Positions 26,926 through 36,859 of a stretch of DNA of 64,000 bases are shown piece by piece. Made by a program: the position numbers and the translations under genes. The stretch is from Gammaproteobacteria bacterium. Its GTDB lineage: Bacteria > Pseudomonadota > Gammaproteobacteria > Enterobacterales > Alteromonadaceae. The notes below the pieces were generated by a model. That model was not told where the DNA came from and searched no databases. It saw only the letters and a list, made by a program, of their open reading frames with translations. The stretch spans positions 1 through 64,000 of the forward strand of contig JAFLDV010000024.1 in NCBI GenBank assembly GCA_017302255.1, in the 5' to 3' direction. Position 1 is the stretch's first letter. Each line of letters begins with the position of its first letter.

Positions 26926-28362
26926 TTATTTCACTGTAACAATCTTACAGGTGTTTGATGCGCCAACAGTTTCCATAACATCACCGTGAGTCAGGATCAC
27001 TAAATCACCAGTTTTTAAGCCTGCAGCTTTTTTCACTGCTTCTACTGCGTCATCGGCTAAATGATCGTTGCTGATGCCGTGGCTATCAAAAAACACTGGG
27101 TAAACACCGCGATAAAGCGCCATTTTGTTCAGAGTTTTTTGGTGACGAGACAACGCATAAATCGCATGCGACGAGGTGATACGTGACATTAATTTTGCGG
27201 TGTAACCAGATTCAGTCAGGGCGATAATTGCTTTGATCCCTTCCAAATGGTTTGCTGCATACATTGCTGATAAAGCGATAGTTTCACTAATTTCAGTAAA
27301 GGTCACGTCCATGCGATGTTTGGAGATTTGCACTCGTGGATGCTTCTCAGCACCATCACAAACGCGAGCCATCGCCTTGACTGTTTCAGTCGGGTATTTA
27401 CCTGCTGCAGTTTCTGCAGACAACATCACCGCATCAGTACCATCTAACACTGCGTTTGCGACGTCCATTACTTCAGCCCGGGTTGGCATTGGGCTTTCGA
27501 TCATGGTTTCCATCATTTGTGTCGCGGTAATAACTACCCGATTTAATTGACGTGAGCGGGCAATGATACGTTTTTGTTGACCAACTAACTCAGCATCACC
27601 AATTTCAACGCCTAAGTCACCGCGAGCAACCATTACTGCGTCTGATGCACGGATAATGTCATCTAAAGTTTCGTCATCAGCGACAGCTTCAGCACGTTCA
27701 ACTTTTGAAACAATTAATGCTTCAGAGCCAGCTGCGCGAGCTAAATCGCGAGCAAGGCGTAGATCGTCGCCACAACGAGGGAATGAAACTGCAAGATAAT
27801 CAACATCGATATAAGCGGCGAGGGAAATGTCGGCTTTGTCTTTGTCAGTTAAAGCTGGTGCAGATAAGCCACCACCTTGACGGTTAATCCCTTTGTTGTT
27901 GCTCAGTTTGCCGGCAACAGATACATGCGTGTGAATGCGCGCACCTTCAACGTGAGAAACGATAAGTTGAATTCGGCCATCATCGAGCAACAGTAAATCA
28001 CCTGCATGGACATCACCCGGTAATTCTTTGTAGTCGATACCAACTTGAGTTTCATCACCCAAGCCTTTGGCTAAGTCAGCATCCAGCACAAAAGGTTGGC
28101 CTTCAATAAGCTCAACGCTGTTGTTTTTGAATGTTGATACCCGAATTTTTGGACCTTGCAAATCACCTAAGATAGCAACATGGGCGTGTGTAGCTTCGGC
28201 GGCTGCACGAACCATCTCTGCACGTTGCTTGTGATCATCAGCACTGCCGTGAGAAAAGTTAAAACGAAATACTGTTGCGCCGGCGAGAATTAACTTCTCA
28301 ATGGCGGCTTGACTATTAGTGGCTGGACCGAGAGTTGCAACTATTTTGGTTCTTCTTGGCAT
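26926..28362 (-). CDS. pykA: Pyruvate kinase (PykA type)
   Basis: Converts phosphoenolpyruvate and ADP to pyruvate and ATP. The 478 residues resemble E. coli PykA (480). Catalytic landmarks are FNFSHGS near 34, DLQGPKIRV near 67, the Lys in SKVERAEA near 220, [12 protein letters not shown] near 242 and the [15 protein letters not shown] block. The C-terminal domain (about 350-478) carries the effector site. A HexR-type palindrome lies 68 bp upstream (28430-28444), between pyk and hexR, so the gene should belong to the HexR regulon. Confidence 0.95.
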   Translation of the reverse strand: MPRRTKIVATLGPATNSQAAIEKLILAGATVFRFNFSHGSADDHKQRAEMVRAAAEATHAHVAILGDLQGPKIRVSTFKNNSVELIEGQPFVLDADLAKGLGDETQVGIDYKELPGDVHAGDLLLLDDGRIQLIVSHVEGARIHTHVSVAGKLSNNKGINRQGGGLSAPALTDKDKADISLAAYIDVDYLAVSFPRCGDDLRLARDLARAAGSEALIVSKVERAEAVADDETLDDIIRASDAVMVARGDLGVEIGDAELVGQQKRIIARSRQLNRVVITATQMMETMIESPMPTRAEVMDVANAVLDGTDAVMLSAETAAGKYPTETVKAMARVCDGAEKHPRVQISKHRMDVTFTEISETIALSAMYAANHLEGIKAIIALTESGYTAKLMSRITSSHAIYALSRHQKTLNKMALYRGVYPVFFDSHGISNDHLADDAVEAVKKAAGLKTGDLVILTHGDVMETVGASNTCKIVTVK

Positions 28363-28429
28363 TGGCTGCTCCTGCCTGTTGATTTGTCAGAATCGGGCAG
28401 GGTGCCCGATTTAATCTGGATTAGTTTAA

Positions 28430-28444
28430 TGTAATTAAATTACA
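28430..28444. promoter_or_regulatory. HexR operator upstream of pykA
   Basis: The perfect palindrome TGTAATTAAATTACA fits the HexR consensus (TGTAA-N5-TTACA) known in Shewanella and other gammaproteobacteria. It lies between the hexR stop and the pykA start. A GC-rich hairpin (28391-28411) follows in the pykA leader. Confidence 0.85.
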
Positions 28445-28499
28445 GAATACAGCGCGAATATGAAAAAAAACTACAAAATGACCGTTGTAACTGCTCCGA

Positions 28500-29357
28500 T
28501 CAGCCAGCAAAGTCCTTTTTGTCGAAGCGCGAGCCGCGCAAACTGTCTTTAACTTTCTTCAGATTTTCTCTAAATTTTGTGCCGCGACGTAAGGTAAAGC
28601 CTGTCGCTAAGATATCAATCAGGACTAATTGCGCGACCCGTGAAGCCATCGGCATGTACATATCGGTATCTTCTGGCACATCCAAAGACAATACCAAGGT
28701 ACATTCTTTAGCCAGTGGGCTGTCATAAGCCGTAATACCAATCACAGTTGCATCATTTTCACGTGCTATTGCGGCGATATCACAAAGGTTTTTCGTCCGA
28801 CCGGTATGACTGATACACACCACAACATCACCTTCACTGCTATTAATAGCGCTCATGCGTTGCATAACGATGTCATCGAAACATACAACTGGCACGTTAA
28901 AGCGGAAAAACTTGTTCTGCGCATCGTGTGCAACTGATGCTGACGCACCCAAACCAAAGAATGAAATTTTCTTTGCTTGTGTAAGCACATCGACAGCGCG
29001 ATTAATTGTTTGAATATCAACGTTTTGCCGAGCAGCATCAAGCGCGGCCATGGTCGATTCAAAAATCTTCGCCGTGTAGGCTTCTGGACCGTCATCTTCT
29101 TCAACATGACGGTTGACGTAAGGTGTGCCGTTGGCAAGGCTTTGCGCCAAATGCAATTTAAAATCTGGGAAGCCTTTTGTGTCCAAACGTCGGCAGAACC
29201 GGTTGACCGTCGGTTCAGATACGTCTGCCATTTTGGCTAACGCAGCTATACTGCTATGGATAGTCGTTTGCGGGTTCGCCAGAATTACATCGGCAACCTT
29301 GCGCTCTGACTTACTAAAACTGTTCACACTATTGACGATTTTTTCCAGCACATTCAT
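28500..29357 (-). CDS. hexR: HexR, RpiR-family regulator of central carbon metabolism
   Basis: A 285-residue RpiR-type regulator. The N-terminal helix-turn-helix (about 1-77) has SVNSFSKSERKVADVIL and MADVSEPTVNRFCRRLD, and the C-terminal SIS sugar-phosphate domain (about 125-260) has FFGLGASASVAHDA and VVCISHTGRT. HexR is released from DNA by KDPG. It is transcribed divergently from zwf, with HexR palindromes in the gap, and upstream of pykA on the same strand, so it sits among its own targets. Confidence 0.95.
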   Translation of the reverse strand: MNVLEKIVNSVNSFSKSERKVADVILANPQTTIHSSIAALAKMADVSEPTVNRFCRRLDTKGFPDFKLHLAQSLANGTPYVNRHVEEDDGPEAYTAKIFESTMAALDAARQNVDIQTINRAVDVLTQAKKISFFGLGASASVAHDAQNKFFRFNVPVVCFDDIVMQRMSAINSSEGDVVVCISHTGRTKNLCDIAAIARENDATVIGITAYDSPLAKECTLVLSLDVPEDTDMYMPMASRVAQLVLIDILATGFTLRRGTKFRENLKKVKDSLRGSRFDKKDFAG

Positions 29358-29529
29358 CCGGGTTTACCTGCTCTAACGTCGGTGGCCTGGATCACAGGCA
29401 CGATTTTGTAATTAATTATGTAGTCCAACTGAGGTTAATACAACAAAAGAGATTAAATTACCACAATATTGATGATACATGGTTCAGAGTGACTTATGAT
29501 ACCGGCGAGTTCAAATTCTTTGGCTTTGG

Positions 29530-29544
29530 TGTAATTTAATTACA
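29530..29544. promoter_or_regulatory. HexR operator in the hexR-zwf gap
   Basis: The perfect palindrome TGTAATTTAATTACA lies 84 bp before the zwf start. Further partial matches lie at 29407-29422 (TGTAATTAATTATGTA) and 29596-29607 (TGTAAAATTACA, half-sites 3 bp too close). One strong and two weak sites may give graded or autoregulatory control. Confidence 0.87.
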
Positions 29545-29627
29545 TCAAATCGGGTTTACAAGCTGAAAATGCTCAGCTAGTATGCGGCTAAGTGTTGTAA
29601 AATTACATCTAATCAAGGGTCATGCAC

Positions 29628-31100
29628 ATGACGATAACAGCACAATCTAACAAAGCTTGTGATTTAATTCTGTTTGGTACTAAAGGCGACTTGGCGCGCC
29701 GTAAGCTACTTCCTGCGCTTTATCAATTAGAGCGTGCCGGCCTTTTACATGCGGATACCCGCATTATTGGCGTTGCGCGCGATGAACTGTCGTTAGACGG
29801 TTATTCTGAGTTGGTTGAAAGTAATCTGCAAAAATTTGTGAAAGAGCCGCTTGACGCTGATGTCATGGCTCGGATGAAAACCAAACTACATTACGTGCAA
29901 ATCGATTTATCGAAAGAGCAAGATTATCTGAAGCTGAAAGCTGTGACAGATATCAGCAAACGTATTCCAGTGAGTTACTTTGCAACTGCACCGTCATTAT
30001 TTGGCAATATCTCAAAAGGTTTACACCTTGCTGGCCTTTCAGCTGTGCCTTCTCGAGTTGTGTTGGAGAAGCCAATCGGTCATTGCCTTGAATCATCAAA
30101 GGTTATTAACGATCAAGTTGCGGAATTCTTCCAAGAGACGCAAATTTATCGCATCGACCACTATTTAGGTAAAGAAACAGTACTTAACTTGCTAGCACTG
30201 CGTTTTGCTAATGCCATTTTCGCGTCTAACTGGGATCACAATGCCATTGACCATGTGCAAATTTCAGTTGCTGAAGAGGTTGGTGTAGAAGGGCGTTGGG
30301 GTTATTACGACGATGCTGGCCAAATGCGCGATATGGTGCAGAACCATTTGCTGCAAGTACTTTCATTGATCGCAATGGAGCCGCCAGCGCGGTTAGATGC
30401 CGACAGTATTCGTGACGAAAAACTGAAAGTACTTAAAGCACTGCGTCCAATTAATTTGCAAAACGTCCAAGAAAAAACCGTTCGTGGTCAATACGCTGCC
30501 GGTTTTGTTGGCGGGAAACCAGTACCTGGTTATTTAGGTGAAGAGGACGCGCGTCCAAATAGCAAAACTGAAACTTTTGTCGCGATCAAAGTTGATATCG
30601 ACAACTGGCGTTGGGCTGGCGTGCCGTTTTATTTACGCACTGGTAAGCGGATGCCAAATAAAGTCAGTGAAGTGGTGATTTGCTTCAAACCACAACCTCA
30701 CAATATTTTCCATGAAACTTACAAGCAATTGCCAGCGAACAAGCTGATTATCCGTTTGCAGCCTGACGAAGGCGTGGAAATCCAGATCATGAACAAAATT
30801 CCTGGTCTTGGTGAAACCATGCAGCTGCAGCAAAGTAAGCTGGATTTAAGTTTCGACGAAACCTTCCAAGCACAACGCATTGCTGACGCTTATGAACGTT
30901 TGTTGTTAGAGGCCATGTTAGGCAATCAATATTTGTTCGTACGTCGCGACGAAGTTGAACAGGCTTGGAAGTGGGTTGATGGCATTTTAGATGCTTGGCG
31001 CGTTAACAATGAACCGCCAAAAGCATACCAAGCTGGTACTTGGGGCCCGGTTGCAGCGATTTCTTTGCTCGCTCGTGATGACCGGAACTGGGACGAATAA
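29628..31100 (+). CDS. zwf: Glucose-6-phosphate dehydrogenase
   Basis: Oxidises glucose 6-phosphate to 6-phosphogluconolactone with NAD(P)+. It has 490 residues from ATG 29628, eight bases after AAGGG; ATG 29622 is too close to that site. The dinucleotide fold has FGTKGDLARRKLLPALYQL, and RIDHYLGKETVLNLL carries the substrate histidine and lysine. It is the first gene of zwf-pgl-edd-glk-eda, with a HexR operator upstream. The 2-bp gap to pgl indicates an operon. Confidence 0.96.
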   Translation: MTITAQSNKACDLILFGTKGDLARRKLLPALYQLERAGLLHADTRIIGVARDELSLDGYSELVESNLQKFVKEPLDADVMARMKTKLHYVQIDLSKEQDYLKLKAVTDISKRIPVSYFATAPSLFGNISKGLHLAGLSAVPSRVVLEKPIGHCLESSKVINDQVAEFFQETQIYRIDHYLGKETVLNLLALRFANAIFASNWDHNAIDHVQISVAEEVGVEGRWGYYDDAGQMRDMVQNHLLQVLSLIAMEPPARLDADSIRDEKLKVLKALRPINLQNVQEKTVRGQYAAGFVGGKPVPGYLGEEDARPNSKTETFVAIKVDIDNWRWAGVPFYLRTGKRMPNKVSEVVICFKPQPHNIFHETYKQLPANKLIIRLQPDEGVEIQIMNKIPGLGETMQLQQSKLDLSFDETFQAQRIADAYERLLLEAMLGNQYLFVRRDEVEQAWKWVDGILDAWRVNNEPPKAYQAGTWGPVAAISLLARDDRNWDE

Positions 31101-31102
31101 AC

Positions 31103-31792
31103 ATGAAGTTGCACCAGTTCGACAATGCCACCGCTTTAAATCAGCAATTTGCTACTGAAATTCATCAGCATTTGGCTGAAGCTATCAGTCTGCGTGGCCA
31201 AGCGTATTTAGTTGTCTCTGGCGGTCGTACGCCGCAGCAATTGTTTAATACCTTGGCGCAAATGCCGCTTGATTGGTCAAAGGTAGTGATTACCTTGGCT
31301 GATGATCGGTTTTTACCGGAAACAGCAGCTGATAGTAATGAGCGCTTGGTCAAGGCGAGTTTGTTGCAACATGCAGCAAGCGCAGCAAGCTTTATCAGTT
31401 TATATGCACCGCAGCAACGTGCCGAAGATGCAGTTCCAGAGCTGTTAGCTCGGGTTGCGCATTTGCCGACATTTGATGTGGTTATCTTAGGTATGGGCGA
31501 AGATGGTCATACCGCTTCGTTGTTCCCTTGTAGTGCTGAGTTGGCTGCGGGTCTTGCCGAAGGAGCTGCAGATTTGCTTGCAGTGAATCCGACGACAGCA
31601 CCTTATCAGCGGATCAGTTTTAGTCGTCGTCGTTTGCAGAATAGTAGAGCCGTCTATTTGCATTTAGTGGGGGCTTCCAAACTGCAAGTGTTGCAGCAAG
31701 CAACCAGCGACAATGATGTAACAAAAATGCCCATTCGGGCTTTTATTCAACAAACCGACCCTGAGTTGTCGGTGATGTACGCAGCCAATTAG
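31103..31792 (+). CDS. pgl: 6-phosphogluconolactonase
   Basis: Hydrolyses 6-phosphogluconolactone to 6-phosphogluconate. It is a 229-residue DevB/SOL-type enzyme with [17 protein letters not shown] near 34, [20 protein letters not shown] near 66 and the catalytic [14 protein letters not shown] near 133. It follows zwf by 2 bp and precedes edd by 8 bp. Confidence 0.94.
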   Translation: MKLHQFDNATALNQQFATEIHQHLAEAISLRGQAYLVVSGGRTPQQLFNTLAQMPLDWSKVVITLADDRFLPETAADSNERLVKASLLQHAASAASFISLYAPQQRAEDAVPELLARVAHLPTFDVVILGMGEDGHTASLFPCSAELAAGLAEGAADLLAVNPTTAPYQRISFSRRRLQNSRAVYLHLVGASKLQVLQQATSDNDVTKMPIRAFIQQTDPELSVMYAAN

Positions 31793-31800
31793 AGGTTTTT

Positions 31801-33633
31801 ATGCATTCGGTGATACAGCAGGTTACAGATCGGATTATTGCGCGCAGCCAAACTAGTCGTGCAATTTATCTGAAACGAGTTGAACAAGCCCGGATGAAGG
31901 GACCGCATCGGGGCGCGTTAGCCTGCGGTAATCTCGCGCATGGTTTTGCTGCTTGTTCTGCGCAAGAGAAAGCTGATTTGCGCAGCTTAACCAAAGCAAA
32001 CATCGGTATCATTTCTAGCTACAACGATATGTTGTCAGCACATCAGCCTTATGAAGCTTACCCAGCCATCATCAAGCAAGCAGTTGCTGATGTGGGTAGT
32101 GTTGCGCAATATGCCGGCGGCGTACCTGCGATGTGTGACGGCGTGACTCAAGGTCAACCGGGTATGGAGTTAAGTCTGTTAAGCCGTGACATTATTGCAA
32201 TGTCGGCAGCGGTAGGCTTGTCGCATAACATGTTTGATGGCGGTTTGATGCTTGGGATCTGCGATAAAATCGTCCCAGGTTTATTGATGGCTGCGTTAAG
32301 TTTTGGTCACTTGCCATTTGTGTTTGTGCCAGCAGGGCCAATGCCTTCAGGTATTCCGAATAAAGAGAAAGCTCGGGTTCGTCAGCTGTACGCCGAAGGT
32401 AAAGTTGGTAAAGCCGAACTACTTGATTCTGAATCTGCCTCGTACCACTCAGCCGGTACTTGTACTTTCTACGGCACCGCGAACTCGAATCAACTCGTTG
32501 TTGAAATGATGGGTTTGCATTTGCCAGGTTCGTCATTTGTTAATCCAGGCACAGAGTTACGTGATGAATTAACTAAGGCTGCCGCTCGTCAAGTCACACG
32601 TTTAACTGATTTAGGCACCGAATACATGCCGATCAGTCAGATTGTCGATGCCAAGGCTGTGGTTAACGGCATTGTTGGTTTATTAGCAACTGGTGGTTCC
32701 ACAAATCACACTATGCATTTGGTCGCTGTCGCGCGCTCTGCTGGTTTTATTGTGAACTGGGACGATTTTGCCGATTTATCTAACGCTACTCCGCTGTTAA
32801 CGAAGATTTACCCGAATGGCCAAGCTGACATTAACCACTTCCAACAAGCTGGTGGTATGGCTTACTTGATTAAAGAACTGTTGGACGCCGGTTTATTGCA
32901 TGAAGACGTCAATACAGTGGCTGGTTTTGGTCTGCGTCGGTATACCCAGGTTCCAGTGATTCAGGATGGCAAATTAGTTTGGGTTGACGGTCCATCAGTC
33001 TCTGGCGATGACACAGTCGTGACCTCTGCAAGCAAGCCGTTTAAAGATCACGGTGGTTTGCAGGTGTTATCAGGCAATGTGGGTCGTGGTGTTATTAAAA
33101 CATCGGCATTACGTGCTGGTACTGAAATTGTGCAAGCTCCAGCTGTGGTGTTTTCAAGCCAGCATGAATTAGAAGCGGCTTTCAAATCTGGCAAACTCGA
33201 TAAAGATTGTGTGGTCGTTGTGCGCTTCCAAGGCCCGAAGGCCTGTGGTATGCCAGAACTGCATAAACTGACACCACCTCTGGGTGTGTTGCAGGATAAA
33301 GGTTTTAAAGTAGCTCTGGTCACTGATGGTCGGATGTCGGGCGCGTCAGGCAAGGTGCCTGCGGCCATCCACGTGACTCCTGAAGCTGTTGATGGTGGCA
33401 ATATCGCGAAGATCCAAGATGGCGATATGATTTTAGTCAACGGTGAAACAGGGGAGTTAACCGTGATGGTTCCAAACGAAGAACTTGCTGCGCGTACTGC
33501 CGCAACTCGTGATATGTCAGACAGTTACTACGGTATGGGCCGCGAAATTTTTGGTGGTCTACGCACTGTGCTGACTGGTGCTGAACAGGGCGCTTGTAGC
33601 TTATTTACCACTGAGGAGCATCTTCATGGCTAA
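31801..33633 (+). CDS. edd: Phosphogluconate dehydratase
   Basis: Dehydrates 6-phosphogluconate to KDPG, the first committed Entner-Doudoroff step. It has 610 residues (E. coli Edd 603). The iron-sulphur-ligand cysteines lie in [11 protein letters not shown] and [14 protein letters not shown], with the IlvD/Edd signatures [25 protein letters not shown] and [15 protein letters not shown]. The end overlaps the glk start by 8 bp. Oxygen sensitivity is expected from the 4Fe-4S cluster. Confidence 0.96.
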   Translation: MHSVIQQVTDRIIARSQTSRAIYLKRVEQARMKGPHRGALACGNLAHGFAACSAQEKADLRSLTKANIGIISSYNDMLSAHQPYEAYPAIIKQAVADVGSVAQYAGGVPAMCDGVTQGQPGMELSLLSRDIIAMSAAVGLSHNMFDGGLMLGICDKIVPGLLMAALSFGHLPFVFVPAGPMPSGIPNKEKARVRQLYAEGKVGKAELLDSESASYHSAGTCTFYGTANSNQLVVEMMGLHLPGSSFVNPGTELRDELTKAAARQVTRLTDLGTEYMPISQIVDAKAVVNGIVGLLATGGSTNHTMHLVAVARSAGFIVNWDDFADLSNATPLLTKIYPNGQADINHFQQAGGMAYLIKELLDAGLLHEDVNTVAGFGLRRYTQVPVIQDGKLVWVDGPSVSGDDTVVTSASKPFKDHGGLQVLSGNVGRGVIKTSALRAGTEIVQAPAVVFSSQHELEAAFKSGKLDKDCVVVVRFQGPKACGMPELHKLTPPLGVLQDKGFKVALVTDGRMSGASGKVPAAIHVTPEAVDGGNIAKIQDGDMILVNGETGELTVMVPNEELAARTAATRDMSDSYYGMGREIFGGLRTVLTGAEQGACSLFTTEEHLHG

Positions 33634-34588
33634 CTATGCAATTGTTGCTGACATCGGGGGCACCAATGCTCGTTTTAGTCGTGTTGATTTGACCACTAAC
33701 GAACTTGATTGTGTGGTGGTTTATCCCTGTGCTGATTTTGCGACTTTGTCGCTTGCGTTAAATTACTATCGGACAGAACAACAGTTGCTGGATATCGATC
33801 TGGTGGCAATTGCCATCGCCTGTCCAGTGACTGGTGATTTGGTCAAAATGACCAACTTTTACTGGGAATTCTCTATCAGTGCAGTGAAAGCTGAACTTGG
33901 ATTGAGTGAGTTTGTCGTCCTCAATGACTTTACTGCAGTTGCAATGTCGTTACCGGCTTTGCAAGCGCATGAATTGGTAAAAGTTGGTGTCGGCGAACGT
34001 GATAGCTCAAAACCTATGGCTGTGCTTGGTGCAGGAACTGGCTTGGGTGTTGCCCATTTGATCCCAACAGCTCAGGGCTTTATTCCGTTACCTGGCGAAG
34101 GTGGACATACCGATTGGACTGCGCAGAACGAACAAGAGTGGTTTATTCAGCGTTATCTAGCTGCCCATTTTGGTCATGTATCGCCAGAGCGCTTGTTGTC
34201 GGGACCTGGTCTTGAAAGTTTGTATCTTGCCATTGCCGCTTATCGTGAACTTAAAGTTGAACCATTAACTGCCGCAGCGATTAGTCAGGCGGCGCTTGAT
34301 GGTAGCTGTGAGCTTTGCCAGGCTGTGGTTGCTCAATTTTTAGCATCTCTTGGTGGTATGGCTGGCGATTTAGCGCTGACCCTCAGCACTTTTGGCGGTG
34401 TCTACGTTGCAGGTGGTATTACACCACGTTTACTTCCATTGCTGGCAGATAGTGAGTTTCGCGCCCGTTTCGAAGCGAAGGGGCGTTTTGCCGCTTTCAA
34501 TCGGCAGATCGCAACTTATGTAGTGACAGCAGAACAACCGGGCCTGTTGGGCTGTGCGGTTTACTTAAAACAAAAAATGGCGGGTTAA
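33626..34588 (+). CDS. glk: Glucokinase
   Basis: Phosphorylates glucose with ATP. It has 320 residues from ATG 33626, inside the last codons of edd, preceded by GAGGA; the frame extends 16 codons further up but without support. Motifs: [13 protein letters not shown] (phosphate loop), [25 protein letters not shown] and GEGGHTDW. It feeds glucose 6-phosphate to Zwf within the same operon, as in Shewanella-like and Pseudomonas-like clusters. Confidence 0.94.
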   Translation: MANYAIVADIGGTNARFSRVDLTTNELDCVVVYPCADFATLSLALNYYRTEQQLLDIDLVAIAIACPVTGDLVKMTNFYWEFSISAVKAELGLSEFVVLNDFTAVAMSLPALQAHELVKVGVGERDSSKPMAVLGAGTGLGVAHLIPTAQGFIPLPGEGGHTDWTAQNEQEWFIQRYLAAHFGHVSPERLLSGPGLESLYLAIAAYRELKVEPLTAAAISQAALDGSCELCQAVVAQFLASLGGMAGDLALTLSTFGGVYVAGGITPRLLPLLADSEFRARFEAKGRFAAFNRQIATYVVTAEQPGLLGCAVYLKQKMAG

Positions 34589-34593
34589 TCACT

Positions 34594-35241
34594 ATGTCTT
34601 TTTCTAACTGGCAGTTACAACCAGAAAATTTATTTGCACAAGGTCCTGTGGTTCCGGTCATTGTTATTAAAGATCTCGCAACAGCGGTGCCTATGGCAAA
34701 AGCGTTACTTGCAGGCGGCATCAAAGTTCTAGAAGTCACATTGCGCACGCCTGTTGCCCTTGACGCTATCAAACTGCTAGCCGCAGAAGTGCCAGAAGCC
34801 ATCGTTGGTGCCGGTACGGTTACAACTGCTGAGCAACTGGAAAAAGTTGTTGAAGCGGGTGCTAAATTTGCGATTAGTCCTGGACTGACCCGTGAGTTAT
34901 TAGTGGCTGGTAAGGCGGCTCCAATTCCGTTAATTCCGGGGATTGCGTCAATTTCTGAATTAATGGAAGGTACTGGTCTTGGTTACACTCATTTCAAATT
35001 CTTCCCGGCTGAAGCTGCTGGTGGTGTGAAAACATTAAAGTCTATCCATGGTCCATTCTCAGATATCCGCTTCTGTCCAACAGGCGGTATCAATGAGAAG
35101 AACTTCCTAGAATATTTGGCGTTACCAAACGTGCGTTGTGTTGGCGGCTCTTGGATTGTGCCAGATGATGCCGTTGCTGCCGGTGATTGGGATCGCATTA
35201 CACAATTGTGTAAAGACGCAGTCGCTAAAGCCAAAGCCTAA
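34594..35241 (+). CDS. eda: KDPG/KHG aldolase
   Basis: Cleaves KDPG to pyruvate and glyceraldehyde 3-phosphate, completing the pathway. It is a 215-residue TIM barrel with the catalytic glutamate in VLEVTLRT (about 47), GAGTVTT and the Schiff-base lysine in HFKFFPAEA (about 133), then CPTGGI near 160. It is the last gene of the operon; two hairpins follow at once. Confidence 0.96.
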   Translation: MSFSNWQLQPENLFAQGPVVPVIVIKDLATAVPMAKALLAGGIKVLEVTLRTPVALDAIKLLAAEVPEAIVGAGTVTTAEQLEKVVEAGAKFAISPGLTRELLVAGKAAPIPLIPGIASISELMEGTGLGYTHFKFFPAEAAGGVKTLKSIHGPFSDIRFCPTGGINEKNFLEYLALPNVRCVGGSWIVPDDAVAAGDWDRITQLCKDAVAKAKA

Positions 35242-35281
35242 TTAGGCTTTTTGCAGACAAAACCGGCATTTGCCGGTTTTG
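35233..35281 (+). terminator. Double intrinsic terminator after eda
   Basis: A first hairpin (aagcct/aggctt, 35234-35249) overlaps the eda stop and runs into a short T-run. A second, perfect 24-bp palindrome (caaaaccggca and complement, 35258-35281) is followed by ttgtttt and probably also ends the convergent MocR gene. Confidence 0.85.
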
Positions 35282-35292
35282 TTGTTTTATGA

Positions 35293-36711
35293 CTAGGCCG
35301 CTTGATGTGCTAAGGCATTATCGAGCACTTGCCATAGTTTCTCATCACTACATTGGGTAATGTTGACTCGCATAAACTGGTCTGCGTTTGACCATTGACT
35401 AAAGTTGGTTCCAGGAGCCAGTACCACATGATGCTGTGCGGCTAGATCGGTAAGTGCACGACTGCTGACATTTTCTGGCAATCGTAACCAAAGGGCAAAG
35501 CCAGCTTCCGGCGTAAACCACGGATAAATGCCGCGAGCGGCAAATCGCTCAATCACCTCCTGTCGAAGTTTATGCAATCGCAGATGAAGTTGTTTCAAAT
35601 GCCGTCGGTAGCTGCCACTGGTGAGTACCTGATAGACTACTCGTTCAATAGTCATCGGGGTCGAAGTACTGGTGATTAACTTTAAATCGGTCAAAGACGC
35701 TATCAAACTTGGCGTTGCCGCAATATAGCCAACTCGCATGTCCGCAGAAATGGTTTTTGACAAACTCCCCAGATAAACGCCTTCGGTCAGGCCTGTTAGA
35801 CTTGAATAGCGGATCGCCGGTTGTTGTTCAAAGTCCGCATAGATATCGTCTTCAATTAGCAGAACTTGGTGTTGTTTCAGTAGCGATAAAACTTGCAAAG
35901 CTTTAGGCGGGCTGACACAGGTACCGACCGGGTTTGAAAGTACCGAATTGGTCAAATATGCACGGACTTTATGAGTTTTTAGCAGCGTGTCTAATGCCTG
36001 CAGATCTGGTCCATCATGCTCGCGTGGTAGATATAACAGCTCTAATTGGTGCAAGCGCAACATTGCTTGGAAGTTATAGAAACCTGGATCATCAACAATC
36101 ACTTTATCACCAGGTTTAAGTAATAAGCGTAAAACCAAATCAAGGGCATGGGTTGCACTTTGGGTTAGCAGCAGCTGTTGTGGCATTAGTGGAATTCGAA
36201 GTTCTGCCAGACGATTCACCAAGTATTGGCGCAATGGCAGATAGCCTTGCGCTGGCCCGTAATCGGTGAGGGCTTGTTCTTGGCGGGCGACTTCTTTGAG
36301 TGCCGCTCTGATTTCTTGTTGTGGCAGGAAGTCTGGACTCAACCAGCCAGCTGCAGGTTTCAGCCAATGTTGTTCACGTTGCAGAGTTTGCCGCATCAGC
36401 GAAACCTCGTCAGCGAGTTCGCTTGGGCTATTGTTTTCCTGCAATTGCAAGGCAGGGTTGCGCCGAGCAACAAAAACGCCACTGCCAGGTCGACTTAGTA
36501 CCAAGCCTTCAGCATTCAAGCGCTCATAAACGTCAGCTACGGTGAATTTACTGATTGCTAGATGTGCCGCCAATTGCCGAACTGATGGCAAGCGAGCACC
36601 TGCTGGCCAGTTGTTTTGCTGTACCTTGAGTCGCGCCTGTGTCAGTAGTTGTGCTGTGAGGCTCTGGTTCGAAGCCAAATCGATTTGAAAATCCTGCAAT
36701 GCCACTTGCAT
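35293..36711 (-). CDS. MocR-type (GntR-aminotransferase) transcriptional regulator
   Basis: A 472-residue fusion of an N-terminal GntR winged helix (about 20-85: LPSVRQLAAHLAISKFTVADVYERL) and a class-I aminotransferase-like domain (about 115-470) with the PLP lysine in LGSLSKTISADMR and the Asp/Tyr block VDDPGFYNF. It starts at ATG 36711, six bases after GGAG; a frame extension of six codons is rejected. MocR proteins usually control vitamin B6 or amine metabolism, or an adjacent transporter. It is divergent from an EamA transporter, with TGTACAG repeats in the gap, so that gene is its likely target. Confidence 0.92.
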   Translation of the reverse strand: MQVALQDFQIDLASNQSLTAQLLTQARLKVQQNNWPAGARLPSVRQLAAHLAISKFTVADVYERLNAEGLVLSRPGSGVFVARRNPALQLQENNSPSELADEVSLMRQTLQREQHWLKPAAGWLSPDFLPQQEIRAALKEVARQEQALTDYGPAQGYLPLRQYLVNRLAELRIPLMPQQLLLTQSATHALDLVLRLLLKPGDKVIVDDPGFYNFQAMLRLHQLELLYLPREHDGPDLQALDTLLKTHKVRAYLTNSVLSNPVGTCVSPPKALQVLSLLKQHQVLLIEDDIYADFEQQPAIRYSSLTGLTEGVYLGSLSKTISADMRVGYIAATPSLIASLTDLKLITSTSTPMTIERVVYQVLTSGSYRRHLKQLHLRLHKLRQEVIERFAARGIYPWFTPEAGFALWLRLPENVSSRALTDLAAQHHVVLAPGTNFSQWSNADQFMRVNITQCSDEKLWQVLDNALAHQAA

Positions 36712-36738
36712 AACTAGCTCCCAAAACAAAATACGCCA

Positions 36739-36803
36739 CTGTACAGTTAAGTTAACCTGTACAGACTGAAATTATGATAGATAACTGTCCTTAGTGTACA
36801 GGT
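36739..36803. promoter_or_regulatory. Three TGTACAG-type repeats between MocR and the EamA gene
   Basis: CTGTACAG at 36739-36746, CCTGTACAG at 36756-36764 and GTGTACAGGT at 36794-36803. The centre-to-centre spacings (about 17-18 and 38 bp) would put sites on the same helix face. Divergent MocR promoters typically carry such direct repeats. Confidence 0.65.
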
Positions 36804-36859
36804 GATTGAGGAGTATTGTTGCAGTAACTTTTTAAAAAATATGCGAAGTGAGTAAATAC

